Of a stretch of DNA of 64,000 nt, positions 11,691 to 24,369 are shown piece by piece. The stretch's first letter is position 1. Each line of letters begins with the position of its first letter. Source of the stretch: Antedon mediterranea (Eukaryota > Echinodermata > Crinoidea > Comatulida > Antedonidae); assembly GCF_964355755.1 (NCBI RefSeq), contig NC_092670.1, positions 23,805,201-23,869,200 on the forward strand, read 5' to 3'. A program made the position numbers and the translations under genes. The notes under the pieces are model-generated. The model saw only the letters and a program-made list of their open reading frames with translations, searched no databases and was not told the DNA's origin.

Positions 11691-13647
11691 AGAGTAATTT
11701 AGACAAGAATATTAATTAATACTTAATCAATGGATACAAACAAATTGCATTGACAAGATGCCAAGTAATTAGAAACTAAATCTAATCACAAAGCCGCAAA
11801 CTATCATTTGAAATTAATAACTAGAAGAGTAATAAACGCTCTAATAACCTCAAGAATTAATGATTGCATTGACAACTAGGTTTCTTTTATATACAACGTT
11901 GAATACAAAACTAGAAGTTACAATTGCAAGTTAAATGCTGCGAGCAAAATGATATTCTATTCTTAATTCACTTTTGTGTCAGGACAATATACAGTAGTTT
12001 TATATATAGATCTGAAGTCTTCTCAGATAAGGACTATAAACCAGTGTACATAAAATTCATATGTGCACTTAAAAGAACCTAGTATATCTTTTGAGATGAG
12101 TAGGGGTTGACCCAGTGTTCTAGCTCACACCGCCACTGTTGTGGACAGACAAGATAACTGGCAGCACTAACATGACCCTTAGGGGATAAGCAGATAGTAG
12201 CTGAAAAGTGTAACAACTAAGTCCACAGTACATTAAGACGAAATTCTTTGTGGATTGCGATATAAAAATACAACATTATTACACTATATCTAGATGGTAA
12301 CCAGCAGAGTTAACAGGTGATTGGTTGAAGTTCATACCACACACTTGTAAGAAATTAATTCTCTTCTATTGGGCTATAATATTTCATTTTCATAAACTCA
12401 GTAGGCCTATTTATTTTCAAAAAACCCGCCAAAACATGTTTATGCGTGTATTCTAAGGGAGAGGTAACACATTAACGCAGCAACTTAAGATGTTTACCAA
12501 GTTGTAGGAGCTTAAAACATAGAATATATGTCAATGTGGGGGCGATAAAATGGATAAAATATTTAAAAATATTTGATATTCTTGCATCTAGCAGCACCAA
12601 TATACAAAATTGCTGATGTAATTAAGTAATTTAATATGTAAACAACATGTGGATACAAAACAGATTTTCCTAGAATTTCACATAATAATCATATGTAAAT
12701 TAGTACAATGACGATAAAGCCATATGATGTTGACAATAACAAAATTGCTAAATAAAGAGAATGAAATCAACAACATGATGTTCTTAAATAAGTTTAAACA
12801 AATACATTTGATAGAGTAATTTTTAATTAACAGATATTAGATGAAAACATGATGAAGAGGAAACTGTTGATGATAACATGGAGGAAATCAATGATAAAGA
12901 TAGACATTTTACACTGACCTAAATTCAAAACCAAATCTATCACATTCTATGTTGAAGAAGGTTTTAATGTGTGCCACTTTAGATGTTGGTCTATTAGCAA
13001 AGGCAGCGTGAACTTAACATTCTCTGTTGTCTAAATACTAAAATGCCACTACCAATTACTACCTAATGGGTAATGGAAAATCAATATAAAGGTATAATGT
13101 TTTCTAAAAACCAAATAACCATTTCTCATATGATCTGCTGCCCTCTATTTAAACCTGTTATTCACAAAACCACATACTGGTCTGTTTTGAGGAGCTCTAC
13201 TATTCAGACTCTTCACTGTTTCTATAAGAGTAGATTTCAATCAATTTTTCTTCCTTAATGTTTGTGTGCATTATGACTATGAGTAGAAGTAATACTGATA
13301 ATTATAAACAGCACATGGAAAGTAATTTGAAAGAATCATAAATCAAATTGTATCTAATCACCTAATTACATCATCCACAAATATAATTAGATTTTTGGAT
13401 GTCAATATATACAAAGGATTAATTGTGTAGGAGTTTAGAAAAATGATGGTGTGGTCACATACAAAGTTATGTAAATTACTCTTATGTGTTAAAGAATCTA
13501 AAAAACAGCAATTACATAACAATTTTGAACAATTTCAATTTGTTTGTTTTTTAAAAGATGAATTATTAAATTTTTTTTTTTAATGGAACTTGGGAAATAG
13601 TTTGTATTGTTATAAGATAGGAATATCTTAAATTGATTTTCAAATAC

Positions 13648-13710
13648 AGTAGAACCCTTCAGGACCGCAGAAATTGTCCCCTAAATCAGGGTGTGCTGTG
13701 AATAGGGTTG
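13648..13710 (+). mobile_element. Pogo/Tigger-like terminal fragment
   Basis: TACAGTAGAACCCTTCAGGACCGC followed by CCCCTAAATCAGGG. ACAGTAGAACCC-type ends with internal GGACCGC words are typical of pogo-group terminal repeats (from memory). Only one end is present. Confidence 0.4.
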
Positions 13711-14936
13711 GTTGTAGTGTTTAAACATATATTTCTCCTCATCCATTTCATGATATAGTGTCCTCTGGAGAGGAATAATATCAAATGAGACATTTGTTGT
13801 AATACATTATTTGATTTTTCCATATTAATATTATACCTTTTTTCTTGCACTATTTCCCATTTGATAAAATAAATGCCATCAGTTCCTCTCTTTAACATTA
13901 CAGAAAGTCCTGTAGTCAGAATTAATAACCAATAGAAGTTTTAAGCCCGGAGTTACCCTTTAAACTATAGGTTAAATGATGTTGTCTCTATTCAGAATTG
14001 GTTTTTAGATACATGGTAAACCCAGGTGTAGCAAAGGTGTAGGTTCAAATTTTTGATGATGGCTTTAATTGCTAGTTGTTATATGGTTCGTAGTGCTATG
14101 CAACAAACCTAATTTGAATATATATTAGGTCTCTCAGTTAGAATTTTAAAGAATGCAGAACATCTGAATATCAGAAAGCTTGTCTGTGTTTTGTGTTATT
14201 GTTAGTGCTTGAGATGTTGGAGCCTATGCTATTGACCCCTAAGAAGTCCCCTCATACTGTATAACTCATTGAGATGACAAAATTCATGATATAAGGGATC
14301 ATAAATTGCAACTGCAATGTATGATTATATTTTGTTGCAAATGTAGAAATTTATGAGGCACTCACTGCAAACACTGTAAACAAAATGTAGTTACCCTAAT
14401 TTCAAAAAAATTTTGACATGGCCTCTTGAACAAAAAATATTTTTTTATCTACCATCTAAAAATGTGTTTTCACCCTAAATTATGTTTGGTCGAAATGATT
14501 TTGTAGTTGACTATTTAAAAATGCTGTAAAAACCTATGGGCCACATAAATAAATACATATTCAATATTACAGTAAGGAGCTTTTGATATGCAATGACTGA
14601 CAACTTGGACTACAGATAGAGGTGTCGTTAATCGTCATCTGGACACAGAAACTTCTTAATCCATGTCGAGAAATACAGCTAGGAAGCATACAGTACCTCA
14701 ACCTTCCTGCATGAATTGACATCACCTAAATTATTGTTCATAGGTTGTCAGAGGTTGCAAATCCGAAGCTCTTTATAACAGAACAGCTAAAACAATGTTG
14801 TACCAGCTAAAATTATTAGGTCAAACATAAATTTTTATTCATCACTTTATTCATCAAAGCTTTTATGAACACTAACTGAAATAATACTATATACAACATT
14901 CATTTGAATTTATTTAATGGTTGATAATTTTATATT

Positions 14937-15165
14937 TAGATGTATATAATTCTATATTTAGATGATTATATTTCTATATTTAGATGTTGATAATTCTATA
15001 TTTAGATGTATATAATTCTATATTTAGATGATTATAATTCTATATTTAGATGTAAATAATTCTATATTTAGATGATTATATTTCTATATTTAGATGTTGA
15101 TAATTCTATATTATTTAGATGTTTATAATTCTATATTTAGATGTTGATAAATTATATATTTAGAT
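14937..15165. repeat. Tandem array of ~20-bp 'TTCTATATTTAGATG' units
   Basis: About ten imperfect copies of TTCTATATTTAGATG with variable TATAA/TTGATAA spacers. AT-rich; no coding content. Confidence 0.9.
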
Positions 15166-15699
15166 GATATGCATAAATAAATTTAAATATGATAGAAGAT
15201 GATTAAAAATGATATATCTTAATATTATGTCAAAGAAGATTAAAATTATGTCTAAATAAAATCGAAATCTAGCAGTCATTTTTTATGAGTACTGTGATTA
15301 CAAGAATGCTGATTTGTTTTTTGCAGAGACAATCTATTTTTTTTTAATTGAAAGTTGATTATCCATAATGCGATAACTTATTGTTATTTAGTGAGTCACG
15401 TTTTTACAACTCGGTAGCGACACTGTGTTTTTCAAATTTTAAATAAATCTGTCAAAAGCAGTTTCTAATATATTAGACAATGTTGAGAGATATGTTAACG
15501 GGATGTTCTTATCTAGAAAAGCTACTGTTTGCCATGTTACTATCAAATGAGAGATGAGGGTCAACGATCATAAAATAAACCATAATTTTGATGATGCTTG
15601 TTTTGTCAAAGAAGCCATTACAATGTTTCAAGCATGTTTTAAGCATTGTCTAAGTTGAGATGGCAGGGGTATGTGGTTGGTACCATCATTTTGATATTA

Positions 15700-16183
15700 G
15701 AGAGGTTTCGCAATCTTACGAATACGATAACGAAAATGGATACGTCACGCACACGTATTCGTTTTCGTAAGCCATAAAAAAATATTGAGGCGCGTCCAAA
15801 ATATGACTGCGGTAAATTTGAGCAAAGCGCAGGTACGTGTTGCTTGGTGCTTGGCTGCCTAGGCCTAGCGTAACATCAAAGCGAGTGAGGACTTTAAAAA
15901 CTGCTATTTATCAAAATTGACTTGGCATTTTAGTAAATTACTTTAGTAAATTACTTTCAATAAATCTATAATTATATTATAATCATGAATCATTCCTGAT
16001 TCAAATGCAAAATGTGCAAAATAGATCAAAAACTATACTCGTTTTGTAGTTAAGAATATGACTGGTGATATTCGTCAACACGAATATGCTTTACAAATAT
16101 GAAATGGGGATCAGCTCAAAAGTTTCACAAATGTATGATGTATCCGTTTTTGTTATCGTATTCGTAAGGTTGCGAAACCTCCC
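15700..16183 (+). mobile_element. TA-flanked MITE with ~40-bp inverted ends, copy 1
   Basis: The left end GAGAGGTTTCGCAATCTTAC and the right end GTAAGGTTGCGAAACCTCCC are inverted copies; the match continues through ACGAATACGATAACGAAAA. Both flanks are TA (15698-15699; 16184-16185), which fits Tc1/mariner-type insertion. The internal part carries CCTAGGCCTAGCGTAACATC. No transposase. Length 484 bp; its first G-G is mutated relative to copies 2 and 3. Confidence 0.85.
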
Positions 16184-16302
16184 TATTAACAACATATTGC
16201 CATTACATTAAAATTACCAACCTGAAGACTGGATTGTCTAGGCCTAAGTTTTGTTTGCTATTGTTTAGCCAGTGGCAGCTATTAGTGCTCACTTGCTGAA
16301 CC

Positions 16303-16370
16303 CATGGACGCCAGAGCTTAATGGACGCCAGAGCTTAATGGACGCCAGAGCTTAATGGGCTCCAGAGCTC
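16303..16370. repeat. 17-19 bp tandem repeat GACGCCAGAGCTTAATG
   Basis: Three near-perfect copies and a fourth diverged copy. Lies about 70 bp from the start of an open stretch on the PKC donor side but outside the exon. Confidence 0.85.
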
Positions 16371-16533
16371 AAGGGGCCCGAGAGCACGAGTAGTGGAATT
16401 AATGCAACTACCTAGCGTTGGAGTGCCCTTTAGGAGTGCAAGACTGTCACTTCACAAACCTATGCTGACAATCTTTAATGCCATACTGCTCTATCAACTT
16501 TTGCAAAGACAAACAATTAGGAACTGAACTTAC

Positions 16534-16762
16534 TTGAAGCATTAGTGTAGTTTCAGCTATGCTTTCATCCTCTTTTACGGCTGGAACATTGTAATATTCT
16601 CCTTCCTCTTCATTTAAAAGTTTAAACCATCCTTCCATCGGTGTTTTCAAAAGCTCCGAGACTCCAAAAGAAAGCGCACCCATGAAGTCATTACGAGATG
16701 TTCTATCCCAGTCCCATACTGCAACTGATAAACGACGCGCTTTATCTTCTTCCTTTAATGGG
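16534..16762 (-). CDS. PRKC: Conventional PKC, exon for the C2 end and V3 hinge
   Basis: This 229-nt exon (CTTATTTAG acceptor, GTAAGT donor) completes the Phe codon and encodes 76 residues: [20 protein letters not shown], then [20 protein letters not shown], then the GEYYNVP motif and the acidic hinge. The motif [10 protein letters not shown] carries three more Ca2+-binding aspartates, so all five C2 Ca2+ ligands are present across the two C2 exons. This supports a truly Ca2+-dependent enzyme. The 3' part ([16 protein letters not shown]) belongs to the variable hinge linking C2 to the kinase. The exon ends in phase 0 and reads directly into the Arg-Gln-His-Leu of the next exon. Confidence 0.97.
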
Positions 16763-19700
16763 CTAAATAAGACATAGATGGATCGATTTAAACATCATAT
16801 CATATTTTAAAAATCTTCCATATAAATAACTTGTGTCATTATCAACTTGAAACATCCTTTTGGAAAGGGATCCGCAGCTATGGGTTATACTCGGATACCA
16901 TCAATTTTGGTTGATTGTAAAATTGTTTTTATATCAGCCATGTATCCTTGCCATTTGATTGGTTAATTTCATACCATGTGTAGTTCAATATTAGTTATAG
17001 TGTACAGTAAAATGTTCTTCTTTAATGGTCCTATATAAACAGCAGCTTTAGTAAATGTTAAAATTAATAATACAATATCATGGATTTATATAGTGCCTAA
17101 TGTTTTGAAACCTCTAAGCGCTGAATATTAGTATTAATATTTCAAAAAAAATATTTTAATTATTTATTATTATTCTAACTGGATTCACCACAATTGACCA
17201 GGTATGTTTTTTCCAATTGGTGACAGAAAGATATATGAAATAAATTTGTTTGATTTTGACAATGACATGCACGACAGAAAATTTGTCAATTTCCTAGCTT
17301 TATACTCGACCACTCAACAAGACTCATGATACTTGATAATCTACTCAATATAGTGTTTTACTGTAGATTTAGCAGTAAATTGATGACTGAAATAGTAATT
17401 ACAATGAAATCATCTTAAATATATATTTCAACAATTTATCAATGCGGACAGATCTTGTTTCTTCAGATGGAAACTAACAGTACATGTATGCATATCACAA
17501 TGTTCTAAATATAGCAAATTCATTAACCAATACCAGGGTTTGTACATTTTATGTTTGCTAACTTCGCCACGGCTTATTTCAACAAGCATCTATAAATTAT
17601 GCGTAATTCTGAGATAGACGGACATAATGAATGCCAAAACCATCGTGGATACCTACACAGGCTATCTCAGATAGATATTTTGTAAAACGTAGATTTGGTA
17701 ATACACAATGATGGTAATATCAACAAACCAAACCGAATGGGTTTTCCTTTTTCAATTTTCGTTGATACACACATGCTTAAGTCACTTACACACTCAATGG
17801 ATTTTATATAAAATCTTATCATTTGTATATTATCTTTCTCATGTCTTTTAATGCCAAGTATTATCTTTATGTACAGAATAAACAAATCTACTTTATTCCC
17901 TTTTGGATAGTTTTCACATGTTTAAGATTTAAACTATTTCTTGTAACTTCTCGAGAAAAACAGTGTCTCTTTAAGATAAAGACAAAGAATCACATATTTG
18001 TGTTGTTGTTATATGAAATAGATAAGGAATCAGATGTGCCATTTCTCATCGAATGCAACATGTACAAAGCGCTGTTTCCAATCTGACCTTTCTGAGCCAG
18101 ACAATCAATAAAAGACACACAACTCTAGTACATTAATGTTTTACGTACATCTTTAAATGTCATGTTTTCTAGGTTGAGAGTTAATAGGCTGATTTGAGAC
18201 GCACTATAGCATAACAGAGTTCTTTTTAATAATTTGTATTGTGGCTGGCAGAACACTATCCGTCTAAATACACTGAATATATTTGCTTGCAATTCTAATT
18301 ATTGCATTCTGTATGACTATTGTACGCTAGTCTTATCTTGCATTGATGCAGAAAATATAAAATTAAAATGAAATATTAATCAATGATTGCAAATTGATTA
18401 ATAGTTTTTTCAAATCTGGTTGAATGAATGAACAAGTGAACGAAGATTATATACTTAATATACATATTTTGTCCTATACGATGTGTCGATCGGTAACGAC
18501 AGAGATTTCAAAAACAAGACAGCCCTTAAGGCCTTTTCTTATATATACTGTATTACTATTGCACTTTCTGTTCCCAAATTTTACATTGCAGAGGGAAGTT
18601 CAAAATCTGAATGGAATCAATAACTTTGGCTAAATGAATGAAAAAGATACTCATCAATATCTTATGGCCTCTAGATTGAAAAGGGCACCTCAGGAAAAAG
18701 AGGGGTTCGTTCAGAAAAGCAAACCTGACTGGCTAAGTAACATTCTATAGCACTATGATTACATTGTATTATTATTTCTTTTATGATGAGTAGGATGCGG
18801 GTTGGAAAAGTGATCTTGGTGTACTCATTCAAATGTACAGTCCCTGTCATGGATAGATGAGATTTAACTCATCTATTAAAATGTCTGTTTTCAGCTACTT
18901 TGGACATAATTAGTCTTTTATTGAAAAGTTTACATCTTGTTGACATTATACAGCTATTAGCTATATATAAATCGACCTATTATTATCTATATAAAATAGA
19001 ATAATTATTTAATTGGCATATTTATTTGTTTAACTTATTTAAAGATTATAAGAAGTAGTCAAGCTGAAGAAAATGGTTTAAATCAGAAGCATGTTAAAGC
19101 TAATGTATATTAACAGACATCAGCTTCAATTATTTTCAGTGGCAATGGCACATACTTTAAATGTCAAATTTAAAACATGTGATGAATTCTTTCACTAAAG
19201 AACATATTTCTTACAAATGTTTGCTAATAATATCAGCAGAAATATAAAACAACAGAATCTTATAGGCTGTTATGATCAATTATAAAATGTCAGAAAAATA
19301 TTTAAAATTTTCAAATAAAATATTTAATGGTACAGGTACTTTTTAAATTAAAAAATTCTCATTAAGAAAATTGAAAACATTTATCAAGAAATTATTCAGT
19401 TAAATTTTTTTAAATTGTCAGTGTATTTAAATATTATTTATATATTCTCTTTTGTGTGACTCTTCATTCGATCTTTAATAGTTTAATTATTATCTCTAAA
19501 TACTCTCTACAATTTTATGATTATATTATACTCACTATTGAAAGGATTACTTGAAATAATGTAAATATATAATAAGTATATAATAATCAGGTGTTAGAAA
19601 TCAGACACGTGCAGAAAATCCCATGAGATCAGAGATGATCATTATAAAGACATATGATTATTATCCTTATCTTAAAATAAATCAGAGAAGCACATTTTGT

Positions 19701-21331
19701 CATACATAAAAAATCATCTGAATAATGTATGTTTCTGTATTTTTTGCTTTTTTTTCTTCTAGGCATTGAATGCCACTTTTATGGAAATTAATGCAAAATA
19801 TTGATCTTTGATTTAATTATTTATTAGATCGACACATAAGAATGTCTAACGCAAATACTACCACGTTTACTTGTTACGTGAACATTCACATGTATCAATT
19901 GGAATGAAATGTGCTTATAACTTGACTTGTAATTAAAATACTGTATGCTAGTGGAAAGCTAGTCCATATTGGCCTACATGTCTCGAAATGGAATATGATG
20001 GTGGTTTGTAAGAAAGCTCCAAATTTTGGGCATGGTTTGTGGACTGTATTATTTATGGAAAAGGGTATTCAATGAATTGTCTACTTTTACAAGTATAACT
20101 CAATCTTTGAGAAAAATATGGCTATTGGTGATTTATCCAGGTAATCAAGACACAAAATAGACTACAGTGTTCTGGCAAGTCATGATGTTTTGTTAAAAAT
20201 ATTACTAGGACAATCTCAGCATTTATTTCTTGGAGGCCGAATATTACACCCAGACACCTGATGAGAATAATGTCTTGTATTTCAGGTCAGCTTCAGAAAT
20301 GAATTGCATACATATAAATATAGTCTGGGCTCCAGACGGAGTTTTGTAAAAATATAAATATTTTTGCACATATGGCGTTTCATACGTGTATTACTTGAGT
20401 TTTGATACTCCGTCTGGGGAGACACGCATAAGTCACGTGGTTTGACACCAAGAATTCTTGGTGCATAAATTATCCAGTTGACTAGTTTCAGCCGCATGCC
20501 ATTGGCTACTCACTCGTACGTCGTTTTAATATTCATATTTCAGAATTTCAAAGACTCAACGTCTAAGACGATGTGCATGCGCTATGTTACGTTTAGACAA
20601 TGTGTACTTGGGTACATTGATGAAAGTTTCTGAAGGCTAAAAATGATTTTATATGCCTAGTAGTCTGGTAAACATTTGATGAGATTTTTCCCAAGAACAT
20701 GAAAACTCGTCGTGATATGATAGGCTAGCTTCTCCGCCAAATCAAACATTGAATGGATCATTTATTATGCGGAGAAAATTTGATTTAATTCCCACCCAGA
20801 CCCTGTCCTGTTCTGTGTGGTGGTGTAGTCCTGTTGTGTGCCGGTCGGTGGTGGTATGTACCTTATTGGCGTGGTGGGTCGTTTTATTTGGAAGGTCATA
20901 CGTACGAGTTGAGTAGCCCTACGAACCCGCCTACGAAGGAGGCCTAGGCCAGAACAATTAATAAACAAAACAACTTGGCAACACGATTTTATATTTCAAC
21001 AGTTGTTCAGTCTCGATCGTACATTCAGCACACTGTACGTACGTACTCGATCTTTTTCATTTTGAAACAAAATGATCATTGGTTGATTCGAAATCCATAT
21101 TTACATACCGCCTGCCCCATATAGCCAAATACGGTATGATAACCTACGTCATTCTTATCGGATGTTTGCGGTTTGCAAATCGATTTCTATACGTGTTTCA
21201 CAAGTCTGTATTTTCAGACAAAAATCGCGGTCGAAATAAAAACAAATAAATAAAAAAAAAGACAATAAATACAGACTTGGGGCAAGTCTAATATAAATAT
21301 TATGTCAAAAGAAATACTAAATAAAACTTAC
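16763..21331 (-). other. PKC intron between the two C2 exons
   Basis: This 4.6-kb intron is AT-rich from 16763 to about 20280 with nothing recognised. From 20280 to 21250 it becomes richer in CpG and in GC, with a small hairpin (20332-20417), GTACGTACGT words and a GGAGGCCTAGGCC stretch near 20937. No gene or promoter can be supported there; old transposon DNA is the simplest reading. Confidence 0.8.
20332..20417. repeat. Small inverted repeat CCAGACGGAGT / ACTCCGTCTGG
   Basis: Exact 11-bp arms at 20332-20342 and 20407-20417 enclose 64 bp of AT-rich DNA. Possibly a tiny MITE. Confidence 0.7.
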
Positions 21332-21485
21332 AATACAAATGACTCGTTCCATGTTGGGTTAAGGCATGTCTTGATTGTCTTTGTTTTTTGTTTAGATCTT
21401 CCGGTATCAGGAATCAATTTAAGCTTCACGTATGGATCAGAAGATCCATTGGGATCCATAGGAATAAGATTCTTTGCTGATAAAA
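21332..21485 (-). CDS. PRKC: Conventional PKC, C2 domain exon with Ca2+-binding loop 1
   Basis: This 154-nt exon (TCTTTTTCAG acceptor, GTAAGT donor) completes a Val codon and encodes 50 further residues beginning [20 protein letters not shown]. The two aspartates in [10 protein letters not shown] correspond to the first two Ca2+ ligands of the C2 domain. The following KLKLIPD and SKQKTKTIK stretches contain the lysine-rich strand that in family members contacts phosphoinositide. It ends NPTWNESFV plus two bases of a Phe codon completed by the next exon. In human PKC this region is similar in length. No substitutions at recognised ligand positions are seen. Confidence 0.97.
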
Positions 21486-23545
21486 CTGAAAAAGAGGAAA
21501 ATGCATATGGATTCTTGATATATTTCATTTTTTAAGGTACACAAACTTTCTGTACTGTCTCATGTCTGTGAAAGAGATGGCATTTGGAAATTATTACTGA
21601 CATGGCCAAGCTCCAATCAAATTTTTAAATTAACACGCACATGAGTGCATACATTACATTACATATTACCGATGTTTGCAATAATACAATTTTATCTGTA
21701 TACTATTAAACACAAACAGTGGTTTTGTTTTGATAAATGGTAATTAACAAAGTGCATTGCATTTTAGTATTTATATATCCAAACTTGTATACCTATCATT
21801 GAACTATTATTTATGCAATGGATTAAAGCACATGTTTTTAATATCATGCATCTATTGTGATACTAATAACTAAAATTTTTGAATTATAGATATATTATGT
21901 AACATATGTTGATATTGATGCTACAATAATTATTACAACTTTTATGTGTCAGTTATTTTAAGATTTATATTTATGCATTCTACATATTACAGACTCTTTT
22001 ATTGACAGGTAGGGGTGTTCCCTCATTATGTAGGAAAGGGCTAATGTTGGTTTATCCAGGTAGCTAGGCACGAAATAGATGACAAAGGAAACTAGACATT
22101 CTATCTGAAATTTGTAAGAGGCTATGATAATTAATATCTATTTTATTGATAATAATAAATTTAAAACATTTTTTCCAGGACAGCAATACATCATTTTTAA
22201 ACTCCACTAAATCACTGCCTGTAAATAATAAATCTCAATTGGTTAAGAGAAGTATTCTTCAAATAAATTCTTCAATTAAAGTAAATTTATAGAAAGGAAG
22301 TATTTCTAAAGAGTAATAATGAACTTGTCCGAGTGATTTGTTTTGACAAGGGACGTGCTGGAGGGAACGAATATTAATGGACATGTTGATGAGAATTGCA
22401 TTGGTAAAGAGGTGGGTAGGTATTATGCTTACGTTGATGAAGAACTTTGTGATGACTGACTGTGATGTAGTAGGGAATGAAGTGGGAGTAATTAATGAAG
22501 GGGATGAAAAATTGTTAAATGAGTTTACAAGAGAGAAGAGAAACGTTCATTAAGGAAAAGAGAAAAAGGGTATAATGTTGGAGATATTAGTATTCATGTT
22601 AATGAAGATTAGAAATGGTTCAAATTCACCATAGTAGTAAATTTGCTCGAAGTTTTTCATAATTACTAGGTAACAAATTAAAATCTAGTTATTTTTGGTA
22701 TTTGAGGTTCTACCTGCCAATTCTGTATTAATTCAACATTTTATAGAATGAATTAGGTAATTTTATCAACAAATTTGCTTGATATGTTATACCCAAGAGA
22801 AATTGTTTACTTAGGGGATAAAAAAGCAAAAAGGTCTTTGATAGATGATTGATATAATACATCATTGGGAGGAGTATGGTGTTAGTTATACTAGAATAAA
22901 TATTAAACGATGATGGTGAAAATGAAGATGGTAATATTGATTTTAGTATTAAGTGATAATGATGTTTAAGTTAATTGACAATAATTTGAATTTACTGTTT
23001 TTGATCTTCGAAATTGATGAGGAAAGTTAATGTAATATTATCAAGATAATGATTTTAATGTTATCAAGATATATTGTTATCAATAAAATAATATGTTATC
23101 AAGATAATATTCGTAATGATCAAGATAATGTTGTTAATGTTATCAAGATAATGATGTTAATGTTATCAAGACAATGATGTTAATGTTATCAAGATATATT
23201 GTTAATGTTAACAAGATATATTGTTAATATCATCAAGCTAATGATGTTAATGTTATAAAGAAAACAATGTAATTGTTAGCAAGATAATGTTGCTAAATGT
23301 TATCAAAATCTTTGAATTTGTTTCAACCTGAAAATCTTTCTTGCTTTCTCTTCAATCTAGCTTTCTGAACTAATTTATTTTACTTATTTTTCTTGGCTCA
23401 ATATAGTTACAGCAATTATTTTGCTTAAGCTGTCCCTGCCCAACATTTTTCATCTATTCTTGTTATTTTGTATATTATTGTATTAATATTATGCTGCAAA
23501 ATGAAACGATATAAAAAGAAAGAAACATAATTCTTTTAAATATAC
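21486..23545 (-). other. PKC intron between C1B/C2 exon and C2 exon
   Basis: This 2.1-kb intron holds a dispersed short motif (TTTATCCAGGTAGCTAGGCA near 22050) and the 'TGTTATCAAGATAA' array at 23030-23310. The rest has no recognised feature. Confidence 0.85.
23030..23310. repeat. Tandem ~18-bp 'AATGTTATCAAGATAATG' array
   Basis: About thirteen imperfect copies of ATGTTATCAAGATAATGATG or shorter. Begins about 235 bp beyond the donor of exon 23546-23674 in the transcript. Confidence 0.9.
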
Positions 23546-23674
23546 CTTTAACATGAAGGTTGCTACCTTCAACAGTGACATTTAATTGAATACGTCCACG
23601 TCTCTCTGTGTGATCTGACCCACATAGATTCGGCACATGTTTGATACAACGATCATGTACATTCATTTCACAAG
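23546..23674 (-). CDS. PRKC: Conventional PKC, exon for the end of C1B and the start of C2
   Basis: This 129-nt exon follows a long T-run acceptor and ends at a GTATAT donor. It completes a Ser codon and encodes 42 residues starting [18 protein letters not shown]. It finishes the C1B zinc pattern as Cys-x2-Cys-x4-His-x2-Cys-x7-Cys, followed by the conserved Ser-Asp-His-Thr-Glu-Arg-Arg-Gly-Arg linker and the first strand of C2. The donor is weaker than the GTAAGT donors of the neighbouring exons. A perfect 56-bp palindrome lies about 80 bp upstream of its acceptor in the pre-mRNA. Its length equals, from memory, that of the vertebrate exon. Confidence 0.97.
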
Positions 23675-23754
23675 CTGAAAAAAAAAACATTACCATTAAA
23701 ACGGCTTTTGAAATGAATTCCTTAATGTTTTAGTTGGTCAAATGTAGTATATCT

Positions 23755-23810
23755 AAATTTCTTCCGCAGAAGAATGGATAGTTCTATCCATTCTTCTGCG
23801 GAAGAAATTT
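23755..23810. repeat. Perfect 56-bp palindrome (27-bp stem, 2-nt centre)
   Basis: The left arm starts AAATTTCTTCCGCAGAAGAA and ends TGGATAG; the right arm is its exact complement, with TT between them. It lies about 80 bp upstream of the acceptor of exon 23546-23674 in the minus-strand transcript and would form a near-loopless hairpin in RNA or a cruciform in DNA. Confidence 0.97.
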
Positions 23811-24149
23811 CATAGATGTTTTGTGGGTGGTAGGCCAACTTTAGTGGTGGATTTTGTAATAGTTGGAGAAGTTAAATTAAAGTGCTGAACTTAACGAAAT
23901 GATCAATATATTGCATTGTACTAAACTTAGTCTAAATCTAGGACAGAGCGGAGGAGAAGAATAGCTTGCCCTAACTTGGATCTGCCTCTGGAACTGTAGC
24001 TATTGCTCTTTAATTCCATATAAGCAAAAGGCCAATTTTTTAGCGTGATGTTGTACTAAATATGATGAAAAGATTTGTTCATTATGGAGCTGTTTTAGGC
24101 GATCCGATAAAATTTCATTTGTAAACGTTTACGATTGGAATAGTATTAT

Positions 24150-24369
24150 AGTTATACGCACGATCGCCGACCGCCGTACCCCAGCGCGAGCGAGCCCTTC
24201 TTGACGGCCACATGGTGTACAGTATTCGACTAGTAAGAAAAAACACTGTTTTGATGAAATATAAAGTGCATCTTATACATCGACGATATACAAAATACCG
24301 ATATTTTACTCTCAGTTAGGGGGTGCGTCTTATACACAGGTGCGACTTATACACCGAAATATACGGTAT
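24150..24369. mobile_element. Fragment of a 'GTATAAG' inverted-end element
   Basis: The right end reads GGGGTGCGTCTTATACACAG, then GTGCGACTTATACACCGAAA and TATACGGTA. The ending TACGGTA and the repeated CTTATACNC words resemble the complete element at 58232-58894 (GGGCTTATACCC..TACGGTA), so it is a related half copy. Confidence 0.45.

Larger units (their letters stand above)
8975..16533 (-). other. PKC intron between hinge exons
   Basis: This 7.6-kb intron is mostly AT-rich DNA with no recognised gene. It holds the folded Penelope-like fragment at 11318-11690, the pogo-like fragment near 13650, a 22-bp tandem array at 14937-15165, the MITE at 15700-16183 and a small 17-19 bp tandem repeat at 16303-16370. 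I see nothing else in 9000-11300, 11700-13640 or 13720-14930. Confidence 0.85.

Noticed and set aside
20430-21260. GC-richer patch as a possible alternative promoter
   Set aside because: Same reason: composition alone is not evidence, and no coding start fits the following exon.
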